Source of the DNA: Deltaproteobacteria bacterium
GTDB lineage: Bacteria; Desulfobacterota; Desulfarculia; Desulfarculales; Desulfarculaceae
DNA: 64,000 bases
Assembly (NCBI GenBank): GCA_020444165.1
Contig: JAHLLK010000011.1
Location: forward strand, 47,339-111,338
Direction of reading: 5' to 3'
The notes below the pieces were generated by a model. It had not been told where the DNA came from. It made no database searches and saw only the letters and a program-made list of their open reading frames with translations. The position numbers and the translations under genes were made by a program. Positions 17,901 to 26,500 of the stretch are shown piece by piece; positions within the stretch are counted from its first letter, which is position 1, and every line of letters begins with the position of its first letter.

Positions 17901-18589
17901 ACCATCAACCGGAGACGCCCGTGAGGCCGGAAACCAAATCCCCCCCGCCGGAACCCCGGACCCCTGCCGCCGGCCCCAGCTTCACCCCCCGGCTGTTGGC
18001 CGTGGAGCACGCCCTGGCCCAGGCCCTGGGCCAGCACCATCCCCGCCGCATCCCCGGCACCCAGGCCAAGCCCGCCGCGGTGCTGATGCCGCTCCGGGAC
18101 GACGGCGAAGTGGTGAGCATGATCTTCACCAAGCGCACCGCCACCCTGCCCGACCACCCCGGCCAGATCTCCTTTCCCGGCGGCCGGGCCGAGACCACGG
18201 ACCCGGACCTGGCCGCCACGGCGCTACGGGAGACCCACGAGGAGATCGGGGTCGCCCCCTGGGAGGTGCGGCTCTTGGCCCGCCAGGACCAGGTGGTCAC
18301 GGTGACCAACTACCTGGTGACCCCCTACCTGGGCATGGTGGCCGGCGAGGCCCGCTTCCACCTGAACACCTGGGAGGTGGCCCGCCTGGTGGAGGTGCCG
18401 TTCGTGAAAGTGCTGGACCCCGCGGCCTACCAGCAGGTGGTGATCGACTGGCGCGGGGTGAAGCTCCCCCAAACCGCCCTGATCCAGGGCGAGGACGTGA
18501 TCTGGGGGGCCACCCACCGCATGCTGCAGAACTTCCTGGCCGCCTTGGGCCCCGAGGGCTTGGCCCGCGTGGCCCGGGCCGCGGTTTGA
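17897..18589 (+). CDS. Nudix hydrolase, CoA pyrophosphatase-like
   Basis: A 230-residue Nudix protein with a Pro-rich N-terminal 30 residues. The Nudix box runs from GGRAETTDPDLAATALRETH through EEIG (G-x5-E-x7-R-E-x2-E-E-x-G spacing with a short insert), preceded by HPGQISFPGG, the pattern of the CoA-diphosphatase branch (NudL/PCD1), which cleaves CoA to 3',5'-ADP and phosphopantetheine. The GTG at 17897 overlaps the stop of the ParB-like gene, giving a two-gene operon. Other nucleotide-diphosphate substrates cannot be excluded. Confidence 0.8.
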   Translation: MNHQPETPVRPETKSPPPEPRTPAAGPSFTPRLLAVEHALAQALGQHHPRRIPGTQAKPAAVLMPLRDDGEVVSMIFTKRTATLPDHPGQISFPGGRAETTDPDLAATALRETHEEIGVAPWEVRLLARQDQVVTVTNYLVTPYLGMVAGEARFHLNTWEVARLVEVPFVKVLDPAAYQQVVIDWRGVKLPQTALIQGEDVIWGATHRMLQNFLAALGPEGLARVARAAV

Positions 18590-18687
18590 GGCCCACGCCG
18601 GCCGGGCCGGAAACCCCTCGCAAGCCGCGGGTTTGTCCCGTCCCGGGCCTCGGAGCGAGGAAAGGGGCCGGGGTCCTCAAAAAGCGG

Positions 18688-18716
18688 TGGACAGCCGCCG
18701 GTCCCTGCGGTACAAG
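18688..18716 (+). promoter_or_regulatory. promoter of tRNA-Pro
   Basis: TGGACA (18688-18693) and TACAAG (18711-18716) are separated by 17 bp and end 12 nt before the mature tRNA 5' end, the normal arrangement for a monocistronic tRNA gene. Confidence 0.5.
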
Positions 18717-18728
18717 ATGATTCCGCGT

Positions 18729-18805
18729 CGGGACGTGGCTCAGTCTGGAAGAGCACTGCGTTCGGGTCGCAGGGGTCGCGCGTTCAAATCGCGCCGTCCC
18801 GACCA
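18729..18805 (+). tRNA. tRNA-Pro (anticodon CGG)
   Basis: A 77-nt tRNA with encoded CCA. The acceptor stem is CGGGACG/CGTCCCG, the D arm GCTC...GAGC, the anticodon stem CTGCG/CGCAG with loop TTCGGGT (anticodon CGG, reading CCG), the variable loop 5 nt, and the T arm GCGCG-TTCAAAT-CGCGC. All stems pair perfectly. It lies between a Nudix gene and an alpha/beta hydrolase gene and has its own promoter and terminator. No integrase or attachment-site repeat is seen beside it. Confidence 0.97.
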
Positions 18806-18819
18806 GCGTTGACCCCAGG

Positions 18820-18853
18820 ACAGCCGGGCCGTTTGGCCCGGCTGTCTGGTTTT
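18820..18853 (+). terminator. Rho-independent terminator after tRNA-Pro
   Basis: An 11-bp perfect stem ACAGCCGGGCC / GGCCCGGCTGT with a GTTT loop (18820-18845), followed by CTGGTTTT. It is 15 nt past the tRNA CCA end. Confidence 0.85.
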
Positions 18854-18893
18854 GAGGCGCCAGCGGCCCGGCGCCCGCCCCCGAGGAAGAACC

Positions 18894-19793
18894 ATGTCCG
18901 CCAGTCTTGCCGACCCTGGGTTGATCCACCAGCTCCAACCCCGCCGGGCGCCTACCGCGCGCGGCCCGGTGGAGTACGTCGAGTTCGGCGAGGGCCCGGT
19001 GGTGGTGGCCCTGCACGGGGCCATGGGCGGCTGGGACCAGAGCCTGCTCCTGGCCCAGGCCATCGGCCCGGCGGGCTACCGTTACCTGGCCGTGAGCCGG
19101 CCGGGCTACCTGGGGACTCCTTTGGCCGCGGCCCAGAGCGCCGCGGCCCAAGGCGAGTTGCTGGCCGCTCTCCTGGACGAGCTGGGAGTGGCCACGGCCG
19201 GGGTCATGGCCGTATCGGGCGGCGGACCCGCGGCCCTGGCCTTGGCCCTGGGGCAGCCCGCCCGCTGCCGGGCCCTGGTCTTGGCGTCCACCTGCGCCTC
19301 CCCGGTCACCACCCCCATCCCCTGGTCCTTCAAGCTCATGAAGTTCCTGGCCCGGCGGGCCTGGTTCGCCGCGCGTTTCCGCCGGAAAGCCGCCCGAAAC
19401 CTGGCTGCCGTGGCCGCGCGCTCCATCCGGGACCCGGAGATCCTGGCCCGCACCCTGGGCGACCCGGAAGTGTGGCCCCTGTTCCAGACCATGCTGCTGA
19501 GCACCTTTGACCACATGGGCGAGCGTCTGGACGGCACGGAGAACGACATCGCGGTGAGCCAGGGCCAGGCCGCTCCCCTGGAGGAGGTGGCGGCTCCGGT
19601 CCTGGTGGTGCACGGCACCGCGGATCCGCTCCTGCCCTTTGCCGCGCACGCGGCGGTGTTCCAGGCGCGGCTGCCCCGGGCCGAGCTTTTGGCCGTGCCC
19701 GGCGGCGAACACGCGGCCATCTTCACCCACCGGAGCCTGGTCCGCCCGCGGGTGGCCGAGTTCCTGGCCCGCCACTTGCCGGCGGCTGCCTGA
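18894..19793 (+). CDS. alpha/beta-fold hydrolase
   Basis: A 299-residue cytoplasmic alpha/beta hydrolase. The oxyanion strand is VVALHGAMGGWDQS, the nucleophile elbow AVSGGGPAAL (Ser in A-x-S-x-G), the acid is in VVHGTADPLLP and the histidine in PGGEHAAIF. A roughly 70-residue helical cap lies between the elbow and the acid strand. The ATG at 18894 follows GAGGAAGA. It appears monocistronic, about 40 nt after the tRNA terminator. Its substrate is not predictable. Confidence 0.85.
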   Translation: MSASLADPGLIHQLQPRRAPTARGPVEYVEFGEGPVVVALHGAMGGWDQSLLLAQAIGPAGYRYLAVSRPGYLGTPLAAAQSAAAQGELLAALLDELGVATAGVMAVSGGGPAALALALGQPARCRALVLASTCASPVTTPIPWSFKLMKFLARRAWFAARFRRKAARNLAAVAARSIRDPEILARTLGDPEVWPLFQTMLLSTFDHMGERLDGTENDIAVSQGQAAPLEEVAAPVLVVHGTADPLLPFAAHAAVFQARLPRAELLAVPGGEHAAIFTHRSLVRPRVAEFLARHLPAAA

Positions 19794-19854
19794 GGCGGGG
19801 CTCCGGCCCCGTGGCCCCGGGCCCCCACGGAGAGAAACACCCGCCCAAGCAACT

Positions 19855-19884
19855 TTGGACAAAGATAAAAAAATTTGGTATTAA
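19855..19884 (+). promoter_or_regulatory. possible promoter of the NYN gene
   Basis: TTGGAC (19855-19860) and TATTAA (19879-19884) are spaced by 18 bp in an AT-rich stretch that contrasts with the surrounding DNA. Confidence 0.35.
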
Positions 19885-19927
19885 AATAACTTAATCGGTC
19901 ATAATCATCACGCCCGGGAGGTAGCTA

Positions 19928-20854
19928 GTGACCCAAATGGACCAAAATCTTCTCCGGATTGGCGTTTTTTATGACGGGGGGTTCTTTCATCATATAAGCA
20001 ACTACTTTCGTTACAATCATTCCCGGAAGCAAAGGATATCCCTCCAGGGTTTACATAATTTGATAAGAAATTTGGTCTCTGACGCCGAAGGTACTGATGT
20101 ACGCTTTTCCCGCATAGTCGAGGCGCATTATTTTCGTGGCAGGTTGGATTCCAGATCTCTCACCGATATCCAGATAAGGAATGAAAGATCCTTTTTCGAC
20201 GTGCTGGTAGCCGAGGGAATACTCGCGCATTTTCTGCCAATGTCACGTGGTGAAGAAAAAGGCGTCGATGTTTGGTTGGCGCTGGAAGCCTTTGAGTTGG
20301 CAACCTATAAAAGATTCAGTGTGCTGGTTCTGTTTGCCGGGGATTCCGATTTCATACCGCTGGTACGCAAGGTTAGCTCCCTGGGCATAAGAGTCATGGT
20401 GCTCGGGTGCAATTTTCAATGCGTGGATGACAGTGGCCGGGAGTTCCAGACCACCACTTCGGCCAAGCTGATGGAGGAGGCCTCTTATTCCTCTCTTATT
20501 GATCAGCTTGTGGATGACAAGAGCCGTCGCAATGTTTTATTGATCGATCAGATGTTTATCCATGATCGCGAAGGGAACGGCTTTTCCCGGGAAACCTCCC
20601 TGACTCTCCGGAGCGAGATCCAGTCGGTACCCGCCCACTCTTACCTGGATTCTTATCTGGGGACCATCCAGAACCTGAAGCCTGAGGGGTACGGCTTCAT
20701 AACCTCCAATGAACTGCCGGATAATATCTTTTTCCACAGCTCCCAGCTGCTCAATGTCGAATTTGACGAACTGGCGATCGGCGATGAGGTTGGTTTTTCC
20801 GTGGAAGAGGGCCCCCGGGGTCCGCAGGCGACCAAGATCACCCTCGCGAAGTGA
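19928..20854 (+). CDS. NYN-domain (LabA/DUF88-like) protein with C-terminal cold-shock domain
   Basis: A 308-residue two-domain protein. Residues about 8-190 form an NYN/PIN-like nuclease domain with acidic motifs VFYDGGFF, EKGVDVWLALE and FAGDSDFIPLV followed by LGIRVMVLG. Residues about 245-308 form a cold-shock (S1-like OB) domain: GTIQNLKPEGYGFI and NIFFHSSQLL. This combination suggests an RNA-binding nuclease or RNA-dependent regulator. GGAGGT lies five nt before the GTG at 19928; an ATG nine nt later is possible. Its base composition is clearly more AT-rich than its neighbours, suggesting acquisition by transfer. It is a lone gene. Confidence 0.85.
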   Translation: MTQMDQNLLRIGVFYDGGFFHHISNYFRYNHSRKQRISLQGLHNLIRNLVSDAEGTDVRFSRIVEAHYFRGRLDSRSLTDIQIRNERSFFDVLVAEGILAHFLPMSRGEEKGVDVWLALEAFELATYKRFSVLVLFAGDSDFIPLVRKVSSLGIRVMVLGCNFQCVDDSGREFQTTTSAKLMEEASYSSLIDQLVDDKSRRNVLLIDQMFIHDREGNGFSRETSLTLRSEIQSVPAHSYLDSYLGTIQNLKPEGYGFITSNELPDNIFFHSSQLLNVEFDELAIGDEVGFSVEEGPRGPQATKITLAK

Positions 20855-20917
20855 CGCGGGTTGGGGCCAATCAACCCCGTCCGTGCTAAAAATAGTCAAT
20901 ATTGTTCATGTCAGGGT

Positions 20918-21126
20918 GATGCACGGTGCGTCCTGCCCCGTGCATCTCAAGCTGGTTGGCAAAAGCGTGTTTTTGCCGACCAGCACAAATCACTCGCCTT
21001 TTAGGCTCGTAATTCGGCGGGCCATCCATGGCCCGCAGGAGACCATTGCCACAGAAAAACTTCCAAAAACCGAGATAATCGGCTGTTATAGTTATTGTTT
21101 GCCGGAAAAAACCGTGCAATGGTCTC
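20918..21126 (+). repeat. multi-hairpin intergenic element, copy R1
   Basis: Most of the 387-base gap after the NYN gene is one copy of a dispersed structured element. Stems: 20918-20926/20938-20946 (GATGCACGG), 20952-20964/20971-20983 (GCAAAA...TTTTGC core around loop GCGTG), 21017-21025/21028-21036 (GCGGGCCAT), and a long-range pair GAGACCATTGC (21039-21049) / GCAATGGTCTC (21116-21126). The order matches copies R2-R4 elsewhere in the window. Confidence 0.85.
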
Positions 21127-21188
21127 ATGTATTAAGTATGATGCCGCCGCCGGGGCCAACTTTCTGGCCCTGGTCCGGCCCCTCCAGC

Positions 21189-21217
21189 TTGACAACGGGC
21201 CTTTATTTGGCTATATT
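21189..21217 (+). promoter_or_regulatory. promoter of the arsR-permease-thioredoxin operon
   Basis: A perfect TTGACA (21189-21194) and TATATT (21212-21217) are spaced by 17 bp, 24 nt upstream of the regulator start codon; AGAGGAG lies before the ATG. Confidence 0.85.
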
Positions 21218-21230
21218 ACCAAATAAAGGC
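21199..21230 (+). promoter_or_regulatory. ArsR-type operator
   Basis: A perfect 12-bp inverted repeat GCCTTTATTTGG (21199-21210) / CCAAATAAAGGC (21219-21230) with an 8-bp spacer covers the promoter spacer and -10 box. This is the layout of an ArsR/SmtB autorepressor site, relieved when the ligand is bound. Confidence 0.8.
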
Positions 21231-21241
21231 AAGAGGAGATT

Positions 21242-21562
21242 ATGGACCCCAAGACCCAAGCCAGAATGGAAGCCCGGGCCGGAGTGTTGAAGGCCCTGGC
21301 CCATCCCACCCGGCTCTTCATCGTGGAGGAGTTGTCCCGGGGGGAGCGGCCGGTTTCCGAGCTGACCAGCCTGGTGGGCCTGGATATCTCCACGGTGTCC
21401 AAGCACTTGGCCCTGTTGAAATCCGTGGGTCTGGTGCGTGACGAGCGCCGGGGCGTGCAGATCTTCTACAGCCTGGCCACTCCTTGTGTGCTGAACTTCT
21501 TCGGCTGCGTGGAGTCGGTGTTGGAGGCCAGGCTGCAAACCCAAATCAGCCTGGCCAAATAG
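21242..21562 (+). CDS. ArsR-family winged-helix repressor
   Basis: A 106-residue ArsR/SmtB-type regulator. The start EARAGVLKALAHPTRLFIVEEL is the family signature, the recognition helix is DISTVSKHLALLKSVGLV, and the wing is DERRGVQIFYSL. It probably represses its own operon by binding the palindrome that overlaps the promoter. Cysteines are only near the C-terminus (TPCVLNFFGCVESV), a C-x6-C pair that might sense thiophilic ligands or redox state; the classic ELCVCDL arsenic site is absent. It heads a three-gene operon with a permease and a thioredoxin-like protein. Confidence 0.9.
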   Translation: MDPKTQARMEARAGVLKALAHPTRLFIVEELSRGERPVSELTSLVGLDISTVSKHLALLKSVGLVRDERRGVQIFYSLATPCVLNFFGCVESVLEARLQTQISLAK

Positions 21563-21710
21563 CAGGTCGGGGGGGTAGCGGCGAGGCCGCGTCGGGCCGG
21601 GGGGCGCGGCGAGGCCGTAGACGGAGGCCAGCGGGGGCGCTGCGGTGCAGGGGGGCGAGGGTATTTTTTTTGCCTTAATAGTTGGCCAGTTGGCCAAGGA
21701 AGAAAAAATC

Positions 21711-22835
21711 ATGAGCAACGAGGCAGCTTCCGGCAATACTTGCGCCTGTCAGGCCAGCCCCCAGCCCCTGGGCGATCTGGGGGCGGGAACCGCCGAGGTC
21801 CGGGGGAGAACCCCGGGCGCCCTGGCCGGCCGGGCCCTGGCCGGCTTGGCGCTGTTGGCCTTGTGGTGGGTGGTGTATGAGCACCTGGCCGCCTGGGCCA
21901 AGTTCGCGGCCTACGATCTCTTGCACCTGGGCGCGGGCAGCCATTTGGGATCGGCGGTGGAGTTCTTCTTCTACGACACCCCCAAGGTGATCATGCTCCT
22001 GGTGCTGGTGGTCTTCGGAGTGGGGATGATCCGCTCCTTCTTCACGGCGGACAAGACCCGGGCCCTCCTGGCCGGCCGCCGCGAATCGGCGGGCAACGTG
22101 TTGGCCGCGGGCCTCGGCATCGTGACCCCCTTCTGTTCCTGCTCGGCGGTGCCTTTGTTCATCGGCTTCGTGTCGGCGGGCGTGCCCCTGGGCGTCACCT
22201 TCTCCTTCCTCATCGCGGCGCCCATGGTCAACGAGGTGGCCCTGGTGCTCCTCTACGGCTTGTTCGGTTGGAAGATCGCGGCCATCTACCTGGGCACCGG
22301 CCTGGCGGTGGCCATGGTGGCCGGCTGGGTCATCGGCCGCATCGGGCTGGAAAACTACGTGGAGGACTGGGTGAAGGAAATCCGGGCGGGCCAGTCGCCC
22401 CTGACCGAGGAGCGCCTCACCTGGGCCGACCGGGTGCGCTACGGCCTGGACGCGGTCAAGGAGATCGTGGGCAAGGTCTGGCTCTACGTGGTGGCCGGCA
22501 TCGCGGTGGGCGCGGCGATCCACGGCTACGTGCCCGAGAACTTCATGGCCTCCTTGATGGGCAAGGACGCCTGGTGGGCCGTGCCGGTGTCGGTGCTTTT
22601 GGGCATCCCCATGTACTCCAACGCGGCCGGCATCATCCCGGTGGTGCAGGCCCTGATGGAAAAGGGCGCGGCCCTGGGCACGGTCCTGGCCTTCATGATG
22701 TCGGTCATCGCCCTGTCCTTCCCCGAGATGGTGATTCTGCGCAAGGTGCTCAAGCCGCGGCTCATCGCGGTCTTCGCCGGGGTGGTGGGCCTGGGCATCC
22801 TCTTGGTGGGCTATCTGTTCAACGCAATCATGTAG
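21711..22835 (+). CDS. COG0701-type permease (ArsP/DUF318 family)
   Basis: A 374-residue membrane protein with about eight to nine helices. The family motif CSCSAVPLFIGF is followed by a glycine/proline-rich helix (VPLGVTFSFLIAAPMVNEVAL), and the second half repeats the fold (GIPMYSNAAGIIPVVQAL). Relatives export methylarsenite (ArsP) or are unassigned permeases paired with thioredoxin-like proteins. The ATG at 21711 opens a cysteine-containing N-terminal tail (NTCACQ). It sits between an ArsR repressor and a CxxC protein, so it likely moves a thiol-reactive compound; the exact substrate is unknown. Confidence 0.85.
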   Translation: MSNEAASGNTCACQASPQPLGDLGAGTAEVRGRTPGALAGRALAGLALLALWWVVYEHLAAWAKFAAYDLLHLGAGSHLGSAVEFFFYDTPKVIMLLVLVVFGVGMIRSFFTADKTRALLAGRRESAGNVLAAGLGIVTPFCSCSAVPLFIGFVSAGVPLGVTFSFLIAAPMVNEVALVLLYGLFGWKIAAIYLGTGLAVAMVAGWVIGRIGLENYVEDWVKEIRAGQSPLTEERLTWADRVRYGLDAVKEIVGKVWLYVVAGIAVGAAIHGYVPENFMASLMGKDAWWAVPVSVLLGIPMYSNAAGIIPVVQALMEKGAALGTVLAFMMSVIALSFPEMVILRKVLKPRLIAVFAGVVGLGILLVGYLFNAIM

Positions 22836-22883
22836 AGGCGCAGCCCCGGGCCGCGCTTCTGGCTAGCTCAAAGGAGACATAAC

Positions 22884-23117
22884 ATGGAAATCAAGGTGCT
22901 GGGCCCTGGCTGCGCCAAATGCCACGAGACCGAGAAGGTGGTGCGGGAAGCCCTGGCCGAATCCGGCGTGGCGGCGGACGTGATCAAAGTCAGCGACATG
23001 ATGGAAATAGCCACCACGGGCGTCATGAGCACCCCGGCGGTGGTCATCGACGGCCAGGTGAAACTGGCCGGCAAAGTGCCGGCCAAAAAGGAAGTGCTGG
23101 CCTGGCTGGGCCGTTAG
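22884..23117 (+). CDS. small thioredoxin-like redox protein (CxxC)
   Basis: A 77-residue glutaredoxin/thioredoxin-fold protein of the 'redox-active disulfide protein 2' type. The active site is GPGCAKCHETEK (C10, C13), the cis-proline loop MSTPAVVIDG, and KLAGKVPAKKEVLAWL closes the fold. These proteins commonly follow ArsR and COG0701 permease genes. It is presumably cytosolic and passes electrons or a ligand to the permease. It follows the permease by 48 nt with AAAGGAG before the ATG. Confidence 0.9.
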   Translation: MEIKVLGPGCAKCHETEKVVREALAESGVAADVIKVSDMMEIATTGVMSTPAVVIDGQVKLAGKVPAKKEVLAWLGR

Positions 23118-23142
23118 GAAGCTTTTTAAGAATGGGACGATG

Positions 23143-23186
23143 TGGGGGGAGCCCCCTTTTGGTGAACCAAAAGGGGGCTCCCCCCA
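23143..23186. repeat. long perfect hairpin element, copy S1
   Basis: A 21-bp perfect inverted repeat (23143-23163 / 23166-23186) with a two-base loop, starting 26 nt after the thioredoxin-like stop codon. The flanks (AGAATGGGACGATG before, CACTTCCCCCAAAAAACT after) are shared with copy S2 at 31166-31211, while the stems differ by paired changes. No T-run follows on the plus strand, so it is not a standard terminator. Confidence 0.85.
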
Positions 23187-23214
23187 AACCCACTTCCCCC
23201 AAAAAACTCTATAG

Positions 23215-23571
23215 TTATTTCTGGGCCAGGATGTAGTCCACCAGGGCGTTCAAGTCCGCCGTGGAGAGTTTGTGGGTTTCTTTCAGCTGCCGGGCCATGC
23301 GCATGGCCTTGTCCGGCATCAACAGGGGCTGGCCCGCCCCGCCCAGGAATTCCAGCAAGGCCTCCCGGCGGCCGGCATAACCCTGGGCCATCTCCTGCGC
23401 GCTGATCCCCACTCCCCGGCCGGAGAGCTTGTGGCAGCCCGCACAGTGCAGGCTCCGGAACAGGGCCGCGCCGTCCGGGCCCGCGGCCCCGGCCGGCGCC
23501 GCGGCCCAGACCAGCCCCGTCAACCCCGTCACCATGGCCAGGGCCAACCACTTCCCCCGCATCTTTTTCAT
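23215..23571 (-). CDS. small exported c-type cytochrome
   Basis: A 118-residue periplasmic class I cytochrome c. A signal peptide (KKMRGKWLALAMVTGLTGLV, cleavage after AGA-A) is followed by one haem site CAGCH (C43, C46, H47) and a probable methionine axial ligand in LLMPDKAM. The C-terminal helix TADLNALVDYILAQK is typical. It would serve as an electron carrier in the periplasm. It lies 6 nt after the large GGDEF/EAL gene and may be cotranscribed with it, with no evident functional link. Confidence 0.9.
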   Translation of the reverse strand: MKKMRGKWLALAMVTGLTGLVWAAAPAGAAGPDGAALFRSLHCAGCHKLSGRGVGISAQEMAQGYAGRREALLEFLGGAGQPLLMPDKAMRMARQLKETHKLSTADLNALVDYILAQK

Positions 23572-23577
23572 GTTTCC

Positions 23578-26500
23578 TTACTCCGTGGGCCAGCCGCCGG
23601 TCACCGCCGGGAGCCCCCCGGTCACGAGTTCCGCAAACTCCTCCGCCGGCAGGGGCCGGCTGTAGAGGAATCCCTGCACCTGATCGCATTTCTTCCGGCG
23701 CAAAAACTCCAGTTGGGCCACTTCCTCCACGCCTTCGGCCACCACGGCCAGGTGCAGGGTGTGCGCCATGGCGATGATGGCCTCCACGATGGCGTCGCTG
23801 TTGGAGTCCCGGCCGATGTCCTTGACAAAGGAGCGGTCGATCTTCAGCACCTGAATAGGCAGGTGCTTCAAATAGTATAAGGAAGAATAGCCGGTGCCGA
23901 AATCGTCCAGGGAGAGCCGCACGCCCAGCCGGGCCAGCTCCATCAACAGCGCCACGCCCTGCTCCAGGTTTTTCATCAGGGTGCTCTCGGTGACTTCCAG
24001 CTCCAGGCACCCCGGCTCCAGCCCGGTTTCCTGCAGGGCGGAGCGCACCGTGGCCACCAGGTTCTCGGCCTGGAACTGGCGCAGGGAGAGGTTCACCGAA
24101 AGCTCCAGGGGCGGCAAGCCCTGGTCCTGCCAGGCTTTGGCCTGGCGGCAGGCGGCCAGGAGCACCCACTCGCCCAGGGGCACTATGAGCCCGGAATCTT
24201 CGGCCACCGGCAGGAAGGTGCCGGGATAGATCAGGGGCTCCCCGGGCTTTTGCCAGCGCACCAGAGCCTCCATGCCCAACATGCGGCCGCTTTCCGCCTC
24301 CACCCGGGGCTGGTAATGCACCAGGAACTGGTCCTCGGCCAAACCCTTGCGGAGCGCGTTCTCCACCTGGAGGCGGCGCACCGCGGCCACCTGCATGGAC
24401 CGGGTGAAGAGCTGGCACTGGTTGCCGCCCTCCTCCTTGGCCCGGTACATGGCCAAATCGGCGTTTTTCAACAGGGTGATCAGGTCTCCGCCGTCCTCGG
24501 GGTACACGGTGATGCCCACGCTGGCGCTCATGCGCAGCTGGTGTTCGCCCACCTTGAGCGGTTGGTTGAGGGCCGCCAGCACCTTGCGGCCCACGGTCAC
24601 CGCCCCCCGCTCGTCCACCACCTCGCCCAGGAGGATGATGAACTCGTCGCCGCCCAGCCGCGCCACGGTGTCCGCGTGGCGCACCGAGGATTTGATGCGC
24701 TCGGCCACGGCCAGGATCAGCTGATCGCCAATCTCGTGCCCCAGGCTGTCATTGACCCGCTTGAAGTCGTCCAGGTCCACGAACAAGAGGGCCAGATGTC
24801 CCTGGTGACGCTCCGCCTGGGCCAAAGCCTGGTTCAGGCGGTCGTTGAACAAGGTCCGGTTGGGCAGCCCCGTGAGGGCGTCGTGCTGGGCCTGGTGGAT
24901 GATGCGTTCCTGGCCCCGTTTCAACTCGGAGATGTCATAGAACACGGCCAGGTAGTTGACGATCCGGCCGGTCTGGTCCTTGACCAGGGACAGGGTCAGC
25001 CACTCGGGATACGCCTCGCCGTTCTTGCGCCGGTTCCAGTACTCCCCGCTCCAGCGCCCCTCCAGGGTGAGGCTCTCCCACACCTCCTCGTAAAAATCGT
25101 GATCCAGGGTGTCGGCCCGCAGCACGTCCATGTCCCGGCCCACCACCTCCTCGGGAGTGAAGCCGGTGATGGCGGTGAAGGCCCCGTTGACCATGAGCAC
25201 CTGGCCCAGATGATCGGCCACCACGATGCCTTCCAGGCTGTTCTCGAACACGGTGGCGGCCATGCGCTGCTGCTTCTGGGCTTCCCGGCGCTCGCTCAGG
25301 TCGCGCACCACGGCCCACATGCCCAGGGGCTCCCCCTCCGGCCCCCGGGCCAGATGGGCCCGGAGCTCCACCGGCACCAAGGCCCCGTGCTTGGTGAGGT
25401 ACTCCTTTTCAAAGGGTTCGGAATAGCCCTTGACCAGCACCTCGTCCTGCAGGATGCGCTTTTCCACGCCCGCCCAGGGGGCCGGGGTGATGGCGCGGTA
25501 ATCGAGGCCGTTGAGTTCCGCGGCGGGATAGCCCACCAGGCGCGAAAAGGCCGGGTTGAAATCCACGTAACGGCCCGCGAGGTCGATGGCGGCGAGGCCG
25601 TCGGGCAGGTTCTCGTAAAGCTCCCGGTACTTGCGCTCGGATTTGGCCAGGGCCTCGGCCGTGGCGCGGCGCTCCTCCACCTCCCGGGCCAGGGCCTGGT
25701 TCAGGCTCTCCAGGCGGGCGGTGCGTTCGCGGACCCTCTCTTCCAGGGCGGCGGTCAGCTCCCGCAGGCTTTGCAGGGACTCCAGGCGCTGAATCTCGGC
25801 CGCGACGCGGCAGGCCACGATCTCCAGCAACTCGCCGGCCCGGGGAGGCAACATGAGGGGGCGGCGGGATATCGCGGCCAGCACCCCCAGGGGCGCGCCG
25901 TCCACCCCCCGCAGCATCTCGCCCACGTAGGCCTGGGCGCCCAGTTCGGCCAGCAGGGCATCGGCGGGGAACTGGCGCCCCACCTCCTGGGGGAAATGGC
26001 AGAACCCCCGCTGGGTCACTTCCTCGCAAGGGCTGCCCTTGAGTTCATAGGTGAACTCCGGGATTTCGGCGCCATCGGCCCAGGCGGCCAGGGTGCGCAC
26101 CCGGCCCCCGGGCTCCAGGCGGCCGATGAGGCAAATCTCGGCGTTGAGCCAAGCGGAAAGATTCTCCACCAGCCGGCGGAAGAATTCGCGGCCCACCTGC
26201 CCCAGGCAGGACCCGGTCAAGGTCTCCACCAAGGTGAGGCTGGAGAGGCGGTCGGTCGCGTCCCGGGACACGGCCAACAGGCGTTTGTCCGGCGCGCCCG
26301 GCTCCTGGATGGGCGTCACCACCACTTCCCAGAATATGTTTTCGCCCCGCAGGGTGGGCAGGAAGCCGTTGAACTGGCCGGTTCGCCCGGCCAGGGCCTC
26401 GGCCACCGCTTGCTCGGCCTGGTCCCGGTAAACCGGGCCCCACAAATCCCCCAGGGTGAGGCCCAGAAACGGGGCCAGGTCCTTGATGCCCATGAGGTCC

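Noticed and set aside
18729..19793. tRNA-Pro as an integration site of a genomic island
   Set aside because: No integrase, no repeat of the tRNA 3' end downstream, and the following gene has normal composition.
20855..21188. R1 region as an insertion sequence or its remnant
   Set aside because: No transposase fragment, terminal repeats or target duplication; the element is a series of hairpins only.
23143..23186. S1 hairpin as a simple Rho-independent terminator
   Set aside because: No T-run follows on the coding strand and a homologous, covarying copy exists elsewhere with shared flanks.
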